A DNA stretch of 64,000 bases from a virus, in IMG/VR virus record IMGVR_UViG_3300028563_000011, positions 46,592-110,591 of that record, one strand, 5' to 3'. Each line of letters starts with the position of its first letter. The first letter of the stretch is position 1. The notes beneath the pieces are model-generated. The model was not told the origin of the DNA and ran no database searches. It saw only the letters and a list, made by a program, of their open reading frames with translations. The position numbers and the translations under genes were made by a program. Below, in pieces: positions 48,463 through 57,175 of the stretch.

Positions 48463-48746
48463 TGAAACAAATCCTCTTTATAACTTGAGATACCACCTTG
48501 TTCAGTACAACGTACCCCTAACCTAAAAGGAAGGAGATCAAAACGCCAGTACTCCTTATGGCCACACTGACTACAATGACAAATCTCTACATTTTCATAC
48601 TGAGAAAGAACCCAAATATCAGGTTGGTCTTTCTGATAAGCCCATAACTTACAGTTGGGACATTTTGGGGAGACTCCAGACAAATCTCGGATTTTGCCTT
48701 CCACATACTTCTTTACCCATCGCCAAAATTTAACATTCAAAAACAT
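48459..48746 (-). CDS. Zinc-ribbon small protein
   Basis: A 95-residue protein with CPNC at about residue 29 and CHCSQCGHKEYW later, giving a zinc ribbon of CxxC...CxxC type. The start MFLNVKFWRWVKKYVEGKI is basic. Zinc ribbons like this bind nucleic acid or proteins. Overlaps both neighbours. Confidence 0.6.
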   Translation of the reverse strand: MFLNVKFWRWVKKYVEGKIRDLSGVSPKCPNCKLWAYQKDQPDIWVLSQYENVEICHCSQCGHKEYWRFDLLPFRLGVRCTEQGGISSYKEDLFQ

Positions 48747-49282
48747 GGATTCCCTCTCACTTTAGCCATATACTTAATAACATTATCAGCGTCTTCCACC
48801 ATCCTATTCATAGTAGAAAGCATGTTCTGTATTGAATCCTCAACATCATGAATAATTGGTAACGCATACTTATTCCCCATATTCAGTTCAACCCTACCAC
48901 ATTCCCAAAGATCTAACAAATCACACAACTTAACCCTTACTTTATACAACCGCCAACTAGGATCATTCTCAAAATTAGAGACATCTCCTCCCATTGCTTC
49001 TATACTTTGCTTCTCGATACGGTCATGTTCCTCCTTAAACACAGGATTCTTACTCTTTACCGGGTAAGGAGCATCCCCAGAAACTATTTCCCCACAATCA
49101 TGCCAAAGAATGTAATTACTTACTTCCGGAGGCATCATACCCCATATTTGGGTATAAATCCTCATGACCTGGAATACATGTTCTCCAACCGTTTGCCGGT
49201 GATGAACTGGCCAAGTATGGTAACGCAAAACCTGGCCTGCAAACCTAGCTGTCGTAAGAAAAGCTTGGCGAGTTAATCTCAT
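48737..49282 (-). CDS. HD-domain 5'-nucleotidase (YfbR-like)
   Basis: A 181-residue HD phosphohydrolase. Metal ligands are in RQTVGEHVFQVMRIY (His), YILWHDCGEIVSGD (His-Asp) and KVRVKLCDLLDLWECG (Asp). YfbR-type enzymes dephosphorylate deoxynucleoside 5'-monophosphates. In phages with unusual bases it may remove an unwanted nucleotide such as dTMP or excess dUMP, which fits the surrounding genes. Confidence 0.8.
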   Translation of the reverse strand: MRLTRQAFLTTARFAGQVLRYHTWPVHHRQTVGEHVFQVMRIYTQIWGMMPPEVSNYILWHDCGEIVSGDAPYPVKSKNPVFKEEHDRIEKQSIEAMGGDVSNFENDPSWRLYKVRVKLCDLLDLWECGRVELNMGNKYALPIIHDVEDSIQNMLSTMNRMVEDADNVIKYMAKVRGNPCF

Positions 49283-49292
49283 TAAACACCTT

Positions 49293-50174
49293 TTAGTAAG
49301 CTGTTTCTGGTCTGTATTTAGACCGAGGACGACCCTCCCCGTTCTTTACCCTTAGGTATTTGTCAGCCTCACAAAGACAATTTTGAAGATCCATCAAAGT
49401 AATATCCTCATACTGAGGACCCAACCTTGAGATTACTTCTTTACGCCATTGCTGTAATTGATGGTTCCAAACCGAAGGAGCATGTCTTGTCCTCAAAGGG
49501 TATTCCATAAGGCGATTAAAGCCTCGGATACTACCCGGACCTTGAGGAGCCCAAGTATAAATATCCGTAGCTTTAGCTAACAACGGTGTCCAAGTCCAGT
49601 CATCAACAACCTGGCCCGCCATAAATCCACCCCAAAACTTTAGGGTAGTTAATTCTCGCCATACTTCAAACTTGGATGGTGCTTTCATTTCCATCAAAGC
49701 TAATAGTAAACCAATATGTGGCCCCAACCCATGAACAATTATCTCGTTGATTATACCAAAATGTTTCTTCTTACCCTGCCATTCCCTAGCAGACTTAATC
49801 ATATACGCCCCAGTCCACAACTTCTCCTTATTCAAATGCCTTGAATCCATAACCTCAAGTACAGATCCCCAATCTATTCCATTCTGATACAACCCTGCAT
49901 CTATTACTGCTTTAATAGTAGGAGGCCAATTACACCACCTACAAAAGGCTGAGAACTGTAGAAAAGAATGAGCCCCAACCCGTACAAACTGAGCCTCTGT
50001 CAATACGTTATTACATAACCAAACTGAGACCCTATCTTCCCTTCTCCGCACATTACAAAACCTAAAAGTTTGCAGAATGGGGTCTTCCGTCCAAGGAGAC
50101 GGAAGCCCTGCAAGCTTCTTATTACGTATAGAATCCCGCTCTGCAATCCAATAGATCAAGGGCTCTATATTCAT
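49293..50174 (-). CDS. 5-hmdU DNA kinase helical-domain / aGPT-PPlase family protein
   Basis: A 293-residue protein. The N-terminal NIEPLIYWIAERDSIRNKK followed by PWTEDPILQTFRFCNVRRRE and DRVSVWL is the pattern of the helical (DNA-glycosylase-like) domain associated with 5-hydroxymethyl-deoxyuridine DNA kinases, earlier called alpha-glutamyl/putrescinyl-thymine pyrophosphorylase. In known phages it works with a P-loop kinase on 5-hydroxymethyl-uracil in DNA. Here the kinase-like P-loop is a separate gene at 51416-51982. Confidence 0.75.
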   Translation of the reverse strand: MNIEPLIYWIAERDSIRNKKLAGLPSPWTEDPILQTFRFCNVRRREDRVSVWLCNNVLTEAQFVRVGAHSFLQFSAFCRWCNWPPTIKAVIDAGLYQNGIDWGSVLEVMDSRHLNKEKLWTGAYMIKSAREWQGKKKHFGIINEIIVHGLGPHIGLLLALMEMKAPSKFEVWRELTTLKFWGGFMAGQVVDDWTWTPLLAKATDIYTWAPQGPGSIRGFNRLMEYPLRTRHAPSVWNHQLQQWRKEVISRLGPQYEDITLMDLQNCLCEADKYLRVKNGEGRPRSKYRPETAY

Positions 50175-51136
50175 TTGGGCTGTTCTTGAGGTTGAGGGTT
50201 GGGTTTAGTCATAATGTTTGAGATAGCTTCAAACATTCCTGGAGTAATAACCATCGGCGGGCCTTTTGTCTCAAGCCCCTTACCTAAACCCTCCTGGATT
50301 TTAAGCTGAGCCAAAGCTTCTAAGACCGACATGACCGGCAAAAGCTTCTCGGCTGCATAGCGGTCATTCACAGCCTTTTGTACGTCCTTATCAAACTCAA
50401 AGGTATTTGCCCAACCAATAAAGTCGAGCGAAATACCTTTTATTTCTGCCCACTGTTGAAACTCTTTTTCAACAATGTCCATAATCTGAACAGCTTGAGC
50501 ATTTGCCTCATCAAAGGTACGCTGATTAATCTGGTTGCAAACTAAGGTTTGTACCTTCTTACGCCCCACATCATTCATTACATCGCCCAAACTGCGACCA
50601 TAGTACACAGAAGTAAAGATCACTTCACCAGAAGTGCGGTCGCCTTTAGGAGGAGTCACTCCAAATTTATAGAGAAACTTAGCAGCATCCTTTTCCTGAA
50701 CCGAAGTCCCAATGGAAACTCCAACAGTAATATTCAAACCTTCCTTACTTTGACAAGGGAAGCCCTCCTTTCGAGGAGAACTCCCTCGATTAACATCATC
50801 CACCCATTCATGGGAATACGTGGAACGATCAAGAATAACCAAACGTCCTGTTGGAACATAGTAATCCCAAGCCAAGTACCCACCAGAGTTGGTTAATTTC
50901 TGATGAGGAATAATAAAGCGCTTTACGGCTAGTTTATTAGAATTTAGGAAATCTTCTGTCTCAAACTTAGTCTGAGACCCTTTCGTATCCCCAACATCAG
51001 GGATCCAAAAGGCAGATTCATTAGGCATAATCGTATACGCCTCGGTACGCTCGGTCTTCTCAAAGAAGGCAAAAGTAGGAGTTGACGCCACAATCACTGC
51101 GGTTGTTGTCAACAACATTTTCCATTTGTTAGTCAT
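50171..51136 (-). CDS. SPFH (prohibitin/stomatin) domain protein with signal peptide
   Basis: A 321-residue protein. A signal peptide (MLLTTTAVIVASTPTFA near residues 7-23) is followed by an SPFH-like beta/alpha domain with GLNITVGVSIGTSVQEKDAA and VRRKVQTLVCNQINQRT-like segment (GRKKVQTLVCNQINQRTFD), then a long coiled region (EFQQWAEIKGISLDFIGW, VNDRYAAEKLLPVMSVL). SPFH proteins make large membrane-associated rings. A phage copy within a DNA-modification operon is unusual. Role unknown; it may work with the membrane protein encoded next. Confidence 0.65.
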   Translation of the reverse strand: MTNKWKMLLTTTAVIVASTPTFAFFEKTERTEAYTIMPNESAFWIPDVGDTKGSQTKFETEDFLNSNKLAVKRFIIPHQKLTNSGGYLAWDYYVPTGRLVILDRSTYSHEWVDDVNRGSSPRKEGFPCQSKEGLNITVGVSIGTSVQEKDAAKFLYKFGVTPPKGDRTSGEVIFTSVYYGRSLGDVMNDVGRKKVQTLVCNQINQRTFDEANAQAVQIMDIVEKEFQQWAEIKGISLDFIGWANTFEFDKDVQKAVNDRYAAEKLLPVMSVLEALAQLKIQEGLGKGLETKGPPMVITPGMFEAISNIMTKPNPQPQEQPK

Positions 51137-51407
51137 TAGTCTTAATACTCCTAATAAGGGTTTTGATAGGCTTTATCCAGATACTCACCAACAGAACAAC
51201 AAAAATTGCTGTTATAGCAAATGTTGTTCCCAACAACAGGTGATTCCCATAAGAAAACACTAAATACCCAGGGTCGCTACTATTGAATTGCTCTCCAGCA
51301 AGTTTAGACTGGACCAAGGTAGCAACAGGAGTGTAAGCCGCCATTATAGATACGTACATCCCTCCTAGTACTACACTAGCGGTAACTCTAAGCGGTATAC
51401 TCATCAT
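51129..51407 (-). CDS. Small membrane protein, partner of SPFH protein
   Basis: A 92-residue protein with two transmembrane helices (VTASVVLGGMYVSIMAAYTP and TTFAITAIFVVLLVSIWI) and a short extracytoplasmic loop containing SSDPGYLVFSYGN. It overlaps the SPFH gene by 8 bases, suggesting joint expression. No family recognised. Confidence 0.55.
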   Translation of the reverse strand: MMSIPLRVTASVVLGGMYVSIMAAYTPVATLVQSKLAGEQFNSSDPGYLVFSYGNHLLLGTTFAITAIFVVLLVSIWIKPIKTLIRSIKTND

Positions 51408-51415
51408 ATTTCTCC

Positions 51416-51982
51416 TTATTTTGCTTCCCTTAGTAGTTTCAAGATAACCTCAACACCATCCTTTTGTGATAAAGGAATCACTGTCATCTTATCATCAGAG
51501 GTTATTCTCTTTGTGGATACAAATAGAGACTTGTACTTGTTTACAAGGTTTTTAGGATCAAAAGGACGAGTAATACCTTTCTTATCCCGACGACCTTGGG
51601 TATTACTTATACATACTTCTAATGAAGTATCCATAACCGCAACAATAGACTCTTTACCGTAAACCTCCATCGCTTTTTGAACACAACCAAAAGAACCACT
51701 ACAAAGTACTCCTTCAAACAAGACATGCCCACGCTTAGCGTATTTCTCAATTAATTCGGGGATGAGACTAAAGGGTTGGATCTGATCCGCACCCCCCGTT
51801 GGGGTACGGTAAGGCCCTAACACAAAAACCGGCTTGGCCCAATACTTCCAAGAAAGCTGATAAGCCTCCGGCTGCTTAGGACCTAAAACCCCATACAACG
51901 GCTTAGGTGAGTACATACGTAATATAGCACGTACAATTGTGCTTTTGCCACTTCCATTTGTTCCAGATATATTTATTACCAT
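51416..51982 (-). CDS. P-loop kinase (probable 5-hmdU DNA kinase subunit)
   Basis: A 188-residue P-loop protein with Walker A ISGTNGSGKSTIVRAIL at residues 5-21, a Walker B-like GHVLFEGVLCSG and an Arg-rich lid (ISNTQGRRDKKG). In phages such as Salmonella ViI and Pseudomonas M6, P-loop kinases phosphorylate 5-hydroxymethyl-uracil in DNA before amine transfer. Placement between the transferase-like and helical-domain genes makes this role likely. Confidence 0.75.
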   Translation of the reverse strand: MVINISGTNGSGKSTIVRAILRMYSPKPLYGVLGPKQPEAYQLSWKYWAKPVFVLGPYRTPTGGADQIQPFSLIPELIEKYAKRGHVLFEGVLCSGSFGCVQKAMEVYGKESIVAVMDTSLEVCISNTQGRRDKKGITRPFDPKNLVNKYKSLFVSTKRITSDDKMTVIPLSQKDGVEVILKLLREAK

Positions 51983-52761
51983 TAGAATAACATACCTTTT
52001 GTCTTTATTTCTTCAGGACAATTCACTAATAGTTTCTCTGCGGTTGATCCCCATCCCTTCAAACCTTGTCTTATTTCATGAATATCTTTACCTACCCAAT
52101 AGTGACCTTTATGATATGATTTGTATTTACAAAGTATGGTCTCGACCTCCTGTACCCCACAAGGTCGATCCCTTGTAGGGGGGGCCTTAAATCGGCTAAA
52201 AACGGCCAAGAGGCGCTTCATTTCGACTTCGGGGGACTTACCCCCAGCAACGAGCTCTAGCCCTTCCCTAGGCTCCTTATAGATATAGCAAAGATCTTCC
52301 GGAAAGGTAATAGGAACACTCAAACACCTTTCCAACATATCTGCAGCTTTGAATGCAATCCAAGGACCAAACAAAGGCCATCTCGTTATATAATTAAGAA
52401 CACTTTCAAGTGTTCTTGCTTCAAGCAAAGTTATAATATAGGTAGTAGGCTTATTTTTACTTAGCACCTCAACAGCCTCAATACACTTCTCCCCTCGAAA
52501 ATGACGGCGTTCCGCTCCACGAGGCCAACGTCCTCGAACAAAAGATGGCTGCTTATTTAAGGCGGCCATCTTCATACACTCCCAGAACTTACTTTGTTCA
52601 CTAAGCCAAGCAGCAGACCCCAAGTGGTAAAAGCACCAATATGCCAAAAGTAGCTTAGATAATTGTTCCTGATCTAGCTTTGCTTTTACTATGGCTATAT
52701 AAACAGGGTCGAGATCCCCCATCTTGATAAGTTGTTCACCAAATTCTTCGATCTTCATCAT
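51982..52761 (-). CDS. Amino-acid:DNA transferase-like protein (AADT)
   Basis: A 259-residue protein. Conserved-type stretches include VRGRWPRGAERRHFRGEKC, TRWPLFGPWIAFKAADMLE and the end motif KSYHKGHYWVGKDIHEIRQG, the kind of pattern found in phage amino-acid:DNA transferases that replace the phosphate on 5-hydroxymethyl-uracil with an amino acid. The mid segment FGPWIAFKAADML is a helix-hairpin-helix-like DNA-binding unit. It is bracketed by kinase and radical SAM genes with 1-4 base overlaps. Confidence 0.65.
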   Translation of the reverse strand: MMKIEEFGEQLIKMGDLDPVYIAIVKAKLDQEQLSKLLLAYWCFYHLGSAAWLSEQSKFWECMKMAALNKQPSFVRGRWPRGAERRHFRGEKCIEAVEVLSKNKPTTYIITLLEARTLESVLNYITRWPLFGPWIAFKAADMLERCLSVPITFPEDLCYIYKEPREGLELVAGGKSPEVEMKRLLAVFSRFKAPPTRDRPCGVQEVETILCKYKSYHKGHYWVGKDIHEIRQGLKGWGSTAEKLLVNCPEEIKTKGMLF

Positions 52762-53885
52762 ATGAAACGGTCGAATTCTTCTACGCTTCCAATCTGGACA
52801 CCACTACTCAACTTGTCTTTGATTGCTATTAACTCCACATTTGTATCGTGTCTTAAACAATGAAAATTACAATCTTTGGACGCATCCAACCGTTCCATCA
52901 CTTGTTGACGCTGCTGGCCTTTCCAAACCTCACTAAAACTGTGTTGATTCACATCCCCCACCTGCATCCTATCTTTCCCACGCCAATAAGGGCATACAAA
53001 AACACCTGTAGGTGTCACTGTTGTCCTCATATGTGTTGAGGGACAACTCTTGTAGCTTTTGGATTGATTGGACGTTACTCCTTCCAGGGAATACTTGAGA
53101 TTAATCGCCTTAATGATCTTAAAGCTATCAGTCTCCAACTCATCAAGCCGAGCAACCTCTCTAGCAGCCTCTTTCATCAAGTCTGGAGAATGCTTCATCA
53201 AAGCATGATTTATTCCATCCCGCCATTGATACGTAGGCTTCACTTCAAAATAATCACATCCAATATCTCTTGCTAAAACTGCTCCATCGTAAATTTCACC
53301 GATGTTACTTGGAATACCAACACCATCAGCGGGGGTCTGAATCAAAAACGAGTACCCTAACTTACCTTTCTTGGACTTTGACAATAACCTCATATTATTT
53401 ACAATCTTGTCAAATTTGCTCTTCCCACCCTTTGTCGGACGTAAAACGCTAAACATCCTATCAGTAGCAGCATCCATAGATACTCTTGTCCACTTTGAAT
53501 ACTCAGAAATCACTTCTAAGTGGCGATCTATGAAACTACCATTTGTAGTAATGCCAATATGAATATCATTCTCCCCCAACAACCTAATCAATTCCCCAAT
53601 CTTTCTATGAGCTAACGGCTCTCCCCCACCAATCAAAATTACGGCCTTTACTCTGCAATCAATAAACTCTCTTCCTAGATTCAACAACCGCTCATCAGTA
53701 AAACGATTACCTAAAGCAACCAAATCCTCACTAATACACCCAGGACAAGCAAGGTCACAAGCTGCAGTCGGGTCTAACTCAACCACAAACGGAGAATGAT
53801 TCCCCTCAATCCAATCTGTATTACTCACTCGATCAAGAACTTTCTCTTGATACAATTTCTTGGTTAGATTCATTGTGATTGACAT
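52758..53885 (-). CDS. Radical SAM enzyme with SPASM-like C-terminus
   Basis: A 375-residue enzyme; ATG at 53885 follows AAAGGA at good spacing, and avoids a long overlap. The [4Fe-4S]/SAM motif is ACDLACPGC (CxxxCxxC), followed by VILIGGGEPLAHRKIGELI (GGEP) and HIGITTNGSF. A SPASM/twitch-like end has CPSTHMRTTVTPTGVFVCPY, GDVNQHSFSEVWKG and CNFHCLRHD. In other thymidine-hypermodifying phages a radical SAM isomerase rearranges glycyl-thymidine. A similar reaction is plausible here. Confidence 0.8.
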   Translation of the reverse strand: MSITMNLTKKLYQEKVLDRVSNTDWIEGNHSPFVVELDPTAACDLACPGCISEDLVALGNRFTDERLLNLGREFIDCRVKAVILIGGGEPLAHRKIGELIRLLGENDIHIGITTNGSFIDRHLEVISEYSKWTRVSMDAATDRMFSVLRPTKGGKSKFDKIVNNMRLLSKSKKGKLGYSFLIQTPADGVGIPSNIGEIYDGAVLARDIGCDYFEVKPTYQWRDGINHALMKHSPDLMKEAAREVARLDELETDSFKIIKAINLKYSLEGVTSNQSKSYKSCPSTHMRTTVTPTGVFVCPYWRGKDRMQVGDVNQHSFSEVWKGQQRQQVMERLDASKDCNFHCLRHDTNVELIAIKDKLSSGVQIGSVEEFDRFI

Positions 53886-53898
53886 TTGAAAGAATCCT

Positions 53899-54843
53899 TT
53901 ATCCGTACTTTTGTGTGGAGTCTTGGTCTTCTCGCTTTTTAAGCCACTTCTCAATGTGAGTCTTTACAAGCTCAACCGAATTACGATTGTTATGAAGGCT
54001 AGTATAATGCCAACCTTCATCAAGCCAAGCATCATAAGGCTCGCACTTTGGCCAAGCCTTACCATCAAACCTATTCTTCAATAGCCCTTCATAGCAAGAG
54101 ACACTTGGAACATTACCCAAAGCCTCTTCTAAGAAAGCTTTACACCAAAGCGTAGCATTCAATAACTCCTCGGGAGTCTTCGGCATAAAAAAGTGTCTAA
54201 ACTCAACTGTGTCCGTCTGCATCAACTGTCGTAAATTTACACAATTCCTGGGCACGATTGCCCAATGAAATTTGCCAGTTTCCTCATGAACAACTTCAGC
54301 CTGAAAGAACTCTAAAGGTGTCCTTGCCTTCATCTGTACTTCTAATCGGCGTTTTGACAAGAGCGTATGATGATCCCTCAATCGCTTCTTATAATTTTTC
54401 ATAGACATCCTTGGGTTTATTAAAGGAGCAGGCCAAGATATAGGGTCAATAATTGGTAATAACTCCGGCATAGCCAAGTGAATAAAAGTCTGGAGCCGCT
54501 TCAACTTACTCAAATCATCTCTTAACCCCGGTACCCGAACATGGATATTCAACCCAGAGCGATAATTGGAAGTTGTCTCTGGCCACCTATGCATAATCCA
54601 ATCAAACTGATCAACAGGCCCACCAGCAGACTCTGAAGGTACAGTAAGAATTTCTCCACCTAAATGATAGGCTTTGCCTTTTCCATCAACCGCAACTCCA
54701 TTTGAGTTTACGTTGTGATGTTCTGCTTCATCAATAGCCATCCCCGGCATCAGGGGTTCACTATTGGGCCAATCAACAAGTTCGAGCTCCGCACCATATG
54801 TCCACTTATTTGAATCACAACTATATTTATGTGTTGTAGCCAT
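53899..54843 (-). CDS. Amidoligase (COOH-NH2 ligase family)
   Basis: A 314-residue protein of the amidoligase group: TYGAELELVDWPNS near the N-terminus (catalytic acidic cluster), NYRSGLNIHVRVPG, the central WPAPLINPRMS region, and the metal or ATP segment TDTVEFRHFFMPKTPEELL. These ATP-grasp-related glutamine-synthetase-fold enzymes join amines to carboxylates. In this operon it could add an amino acid or amine to the base-linked amino acid. No amidoligase step is known to me in the well-studied ViI or M6 pathways. Confidence 0.75.
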   Translation of the reverse strand: MATTHKYSCDSNKWTYGAELELVDWPNSEPLMPGMAIDEAEHHNVNSNGVAVDGKGKAYHLGGEILTVPSESAGGPVDQFDWIMHRWPETTSNYRSGLNIHVRVPGLRDDLSKLKRLQTFIHLAMPELLPIIDPISWPAPLINPRMSMKNYKKRLRDHHTLLSKRRLEVQMKARTPLEFFQAEVVHEETGKFHWAIVPRNCVNLRQLMQTDTVEFRHFFMPKTPEELLNATLWCKAFLEEALGNVPSVSCYEGLLKNRFDGKAWPKCEPYDAWLDEGWHYTSLHNNRNSVELVKTHIEKWLKKREDQDSTQKYG

Positions 54844-54857
54844 ACATAAGAGCCTTC

Positions 54858-55694
54858 CTACGAAAGTGCTGACATTAATTCATGAGCACACCAACCAGCC
54901 GCTAACGTACCATTCTTAGCTCCGCCGGTCGCAACCCATAACCCAGGTTTTACCTCTTTGAGCAAACAAGGCTTCTCCACATGGTAAGGACGAATACCAA
55001 ACAAACGACTGGGCGCTGTTGTTAACCCAACCGCCTTAGAACAACGGTCCAAACTCTTCAACTCATACGCCTTGTTCCAATTCTTCCACAGAATTGAAGT
55101 CCCATCCCCAACCCACAGACCATCCCCACGATTAAATCCTACAATTTGCTTGTATGGGGCCCAAGGTTGCACAAAAGGCTGATCAAGTTGATTTTCAGGC
55201 CACAAAAAAGCTACACCCGCTAATCCCTTTTGTTCCACTTCAGGTACTAGCAACTCAGTCCAAATACCTGCTGCTACTATCAGCGTCTTGGCTCTTATAG
55301 GGTAATGCAAATTAGATTGACACAAATTAGATTGACAATGAAGTAACCAACAATCACTTTCTTTCCTGATTCTTTTTACTGAGGCCTGCTCACGTTCCAG
55401 ACACAAAATGTCTATGGGCGGTATCCAAAAGACCCTTGTATCGATTAATTTGCCAACCTTAAAAGAAACTTCAAGTACCCTATACAATTTATTCAGAGTT
55501 TCTAATGCCGGATCATAAATGGTTTTGCCTAATGATGTAAACCAACTGTGTTTCATTAAACAAGCAGCAGGAATGCTCCCCGAATCATTATAACCTCCAT
55601 CTATAACAAGAACCCTCCGACCAATTGATCGAAGGGCTTTTGTAATAACCGAGCCAAATATACCGGCTCCTATAACAACAACGTCTTGAATCAT
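54858..55694 (-). CDS. FAD-dependent amine oxidoreductase (DAO-like)
   Basis: A 278-residue flavoprotein with the FAD dinucleotide-binding start VVVIGAGIFGSVITKAL, then AKTLIVAAGIWTELLVPE and a C-terminal WVATGGAKNGTLAAGWCAH, the pattern of D-amino-acid or glycine oxidases. In known hypermodification pathways a FAD enzyme cleaves the amino-acid-linked thymidine to an aminomethyl base. First gene of the modification run. AGAGGG precedes the ATG. Confidence 0.8.
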   Translation of the reverse strand: MIQDVVVIGAGIFGSVITKALRSIGRRVLVIDGGYNDSGSIPAACLMKHSWFTSLGKTIYDPALETLNKLYRVLEVSFKVGKLIDTRVFWIPPIDILCLEREQASVKRIRKESDCWLLHCQSNLCQSNLHYPIRAKTLIVAAGIWTELLVPEVEQKGLAGVAFLWPENQLDQPFVQPWAPYKQIVGFNRGDGLWVGDGTSILWKNWNKAYELKSLDRCSKAVGLTTAPSRLFGIRPYHVEKPCLLKEVKPGLWVATGGAKNGTLAAGWCAHELMSALS

Positions 55695-55779
55695 TCAAGA
55701 AAATGCCCTCTAAATCATGTCCTATCCTGTAGGCCTGGCCAAGCCAATGACCACTTAGACTATTAGGTCTTATCAGCTA

Positions 55780-55947
55780 CTAAGATACACAAGGGTTAGT
55801 CCAGGCAGAGATATCCTTTTCAGACCAATCCTCTGGGTATATGTCGTATACCGCAAATAGAATTGGATCAATAGGCTCTTTCGTGGTTACCTTATTACCA
55901 CCTTGGCGATACTTATATTCCTCTTTTGGCTTGTCTTCTTTAGTCAT
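55780..55947 (-). CDS. Hypothetical small protein
   Basis: A 55-residue gene below usual cutoffs: MTKEDKPKEEYKYRQGGNKV then DPILFAVYDIYPEDWSEKD. The composition is ordinary and soluble. About 85 bases after it (55695-55779) are empty. Ribosome site is weak (GTAGTAGG). Moderate support. Confidence 0.5.
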   Translation of the reverse strand: MTKEDKPKEEYKYRQGGNKVTTKEPIDPILFAVYDIYPEDWSEKDISAWTNPCVS

Positions 55948-55985
55948 AGCCTACTACCCCATTATTAGGAAGTGTACCCCCTTGC

Positions 55986-56105
55986 CTAGGCCGGTGAGGT
56001 ATCAAAGACCCTTAAATGTTGGGTTAAGGGGCCTTCCCATTCTCCGTTTAAGGTCCAACCGCATTTCCACCAACAATAGCGCGCTTTAGACCCAAGGTAT
56101 TTCAC
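55986..56105 (-). CDS. Possible small cysteine/tryptophan protein
   Basis: A 39-residue frame from GTG with AAGGAAAG upstream: MKYLGSKARYCWWKCGWTLN. The CWWKCGW resembles half a zinc knuckle. No overlap with neighbours, so support rests on the ribosome site and composition. Confidence 0.45.
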   Translation of the reverse strand: MKYLGSKARYCWWKCGWTLNGEWEGPLTQHLRVFDTSPA

Positions 56106-56171
56106 CTTGCTTTCCTTACCTAGGTTCGGGACGCTTGCCGAAGTTGATCGTCCAATCAAAGGCGACTTGCG

Positions 56172-56357
56172 TCATAGCGACGAAAACCACATGACGAACA
56201 ACCAGATCCCGCCACCGGAAGCGAGCAGCAGTCCGCCGACCAGAGGGATGGCTAAAAATGCGGGAACCACGTCCCCACGGATAGTGGATGTCAGCCACAT
56301 GGCGCCAAGGGAAAGGAGCAAACCAGTAACGACCATCAAGAGGGCGATCCACTTCAT
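56172..56357 (-). CDS. Small two-helix membrane protein
   Basis: A 61-residue protein from the ATG at 56357: MKWIALLMVVTGLLLSLGAM, short loop TSTIRGDVVPAF, second helix LVGGLLLASGGGIWLFVMW. A holin-like size and topology, but no further support. A 19-codon frame (MTQVAFDWTINFGKRPEPR) overlaps its stop by ATGA and might be a coupled mini-gene ending near 56116. This 250-base stretch is visibly more GC-rich than its surroundings, suggesting separate origin. Confidence 0.55.
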   Translation of the reverse strand: MKWIALLMVVTGLLLSLGAMWLTSTIRGDVVPAFLAIPLVGGLLLASGGGIWLFVMWFSSL

Positions 56358-56464
56358 TGTCTTACATCTAATCCTTAAGTCTAACCCTATACGGGCTTCG
56401 CACCTGTAGGAGCCTAAAGGGAATGAAACCAACTAGGTTTCAAACCCTCCAACTTAGCATACCT

Positions 56465-57109
56465 TTACTCAGTAACCTCAACTTCACCCAAACCTTGGAA
56501 ATAACGCAGGTTTGAGTAAGGCACCCCAGAGGCTACAAGTTCTGCCACGGTCATACCATCTCGATACTTTTTGAAGTAGTTAAACAACTTCGTACCGGCG
56601 CGGTGCGGGTTTTCCTTAACCATGACCTTGATTTTAGCATCCTTACTGAACAAAGGCTTACGACCCTTCGGTCCTACACCATTTCCAGATTTGGCGGCTT
56701 TTGCAGGCTTGTCAGCTTCAGTTGTTGACTCCTCAGCCCCAGCCTCAACACTTTCGGTAGCTTCACCTTCAGTAGCTCCCTCAACGGGAGCCTCCTCCGG
56801 CTCATAAACATGAGTCTCAGCATTACTCACTTTACTACCCTTCTTCTTTGCCATTGCTTGATCCTTTGTAGGTTTGATTTCAGGAAGAACCAAAAGCGTA
56901 AAGGGTTTCTTTTCCGCCTTGGCTACGATTGTAGCGTTAACCCAAACCTGGGCTTCCTCCGAGAGTTGATCCCACTGTGCATCCGAAAACTTACCGTGTG
57001 CCTTTTCAGCCACACGAAGAGTAAAATGTTCAGCGGTCTCACCAGATTTCGGAGTTAGCTCAGTTGCAGCTAACAATTCCGCCTGTACTTCTGCTTGCAC
57101 TTCTGCCAT
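56465..57109 (-). CDS. Basic phage protein with disordered middle
   Basis: A 214-residue protein. The N-terminal 90 residues are helical (QAELLAATELTPKSGETAEH). An acidic/alanine-rich disordered linker (EEAPVEGATEGEATESVEAG) follows. The C-terminal domain has KDAKIKVMVKENPHRAGTKL and FNYFKKYRDGMTVAELVASG, a pattern common in phage and bacterial proteins annotated as hypothetical, possibly DNA-binding. Lies between the sigma-like factor and the modification block. Confidence 0.6.
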   Translation of the reverse strand: MAEVQAEVQAELLAATELTPKSGETAEHFTLRVAEKAHGKFSDAQWDQLSEEAQVWVNATIVAKAEKKPFTLLVLPEIKPTKDQAMAKKKGSKVSNAETHVYEPEEAPVEGATEGEATESVEAGAEESTTEADKPAKAAKSGNGVGPKGRKPLFSKDAKIKVMVKENPHRAGTKLFNYFKKYRDGMTVAELVASGVPYSNLRYFQGLGEVEVTE

Positions 57110-57175
57110 TGTTCTATACCTTATGTTCGTTTGTTCGTCAACTCAAAAGTTGAGTTTATTTGCTAACATACTCCT

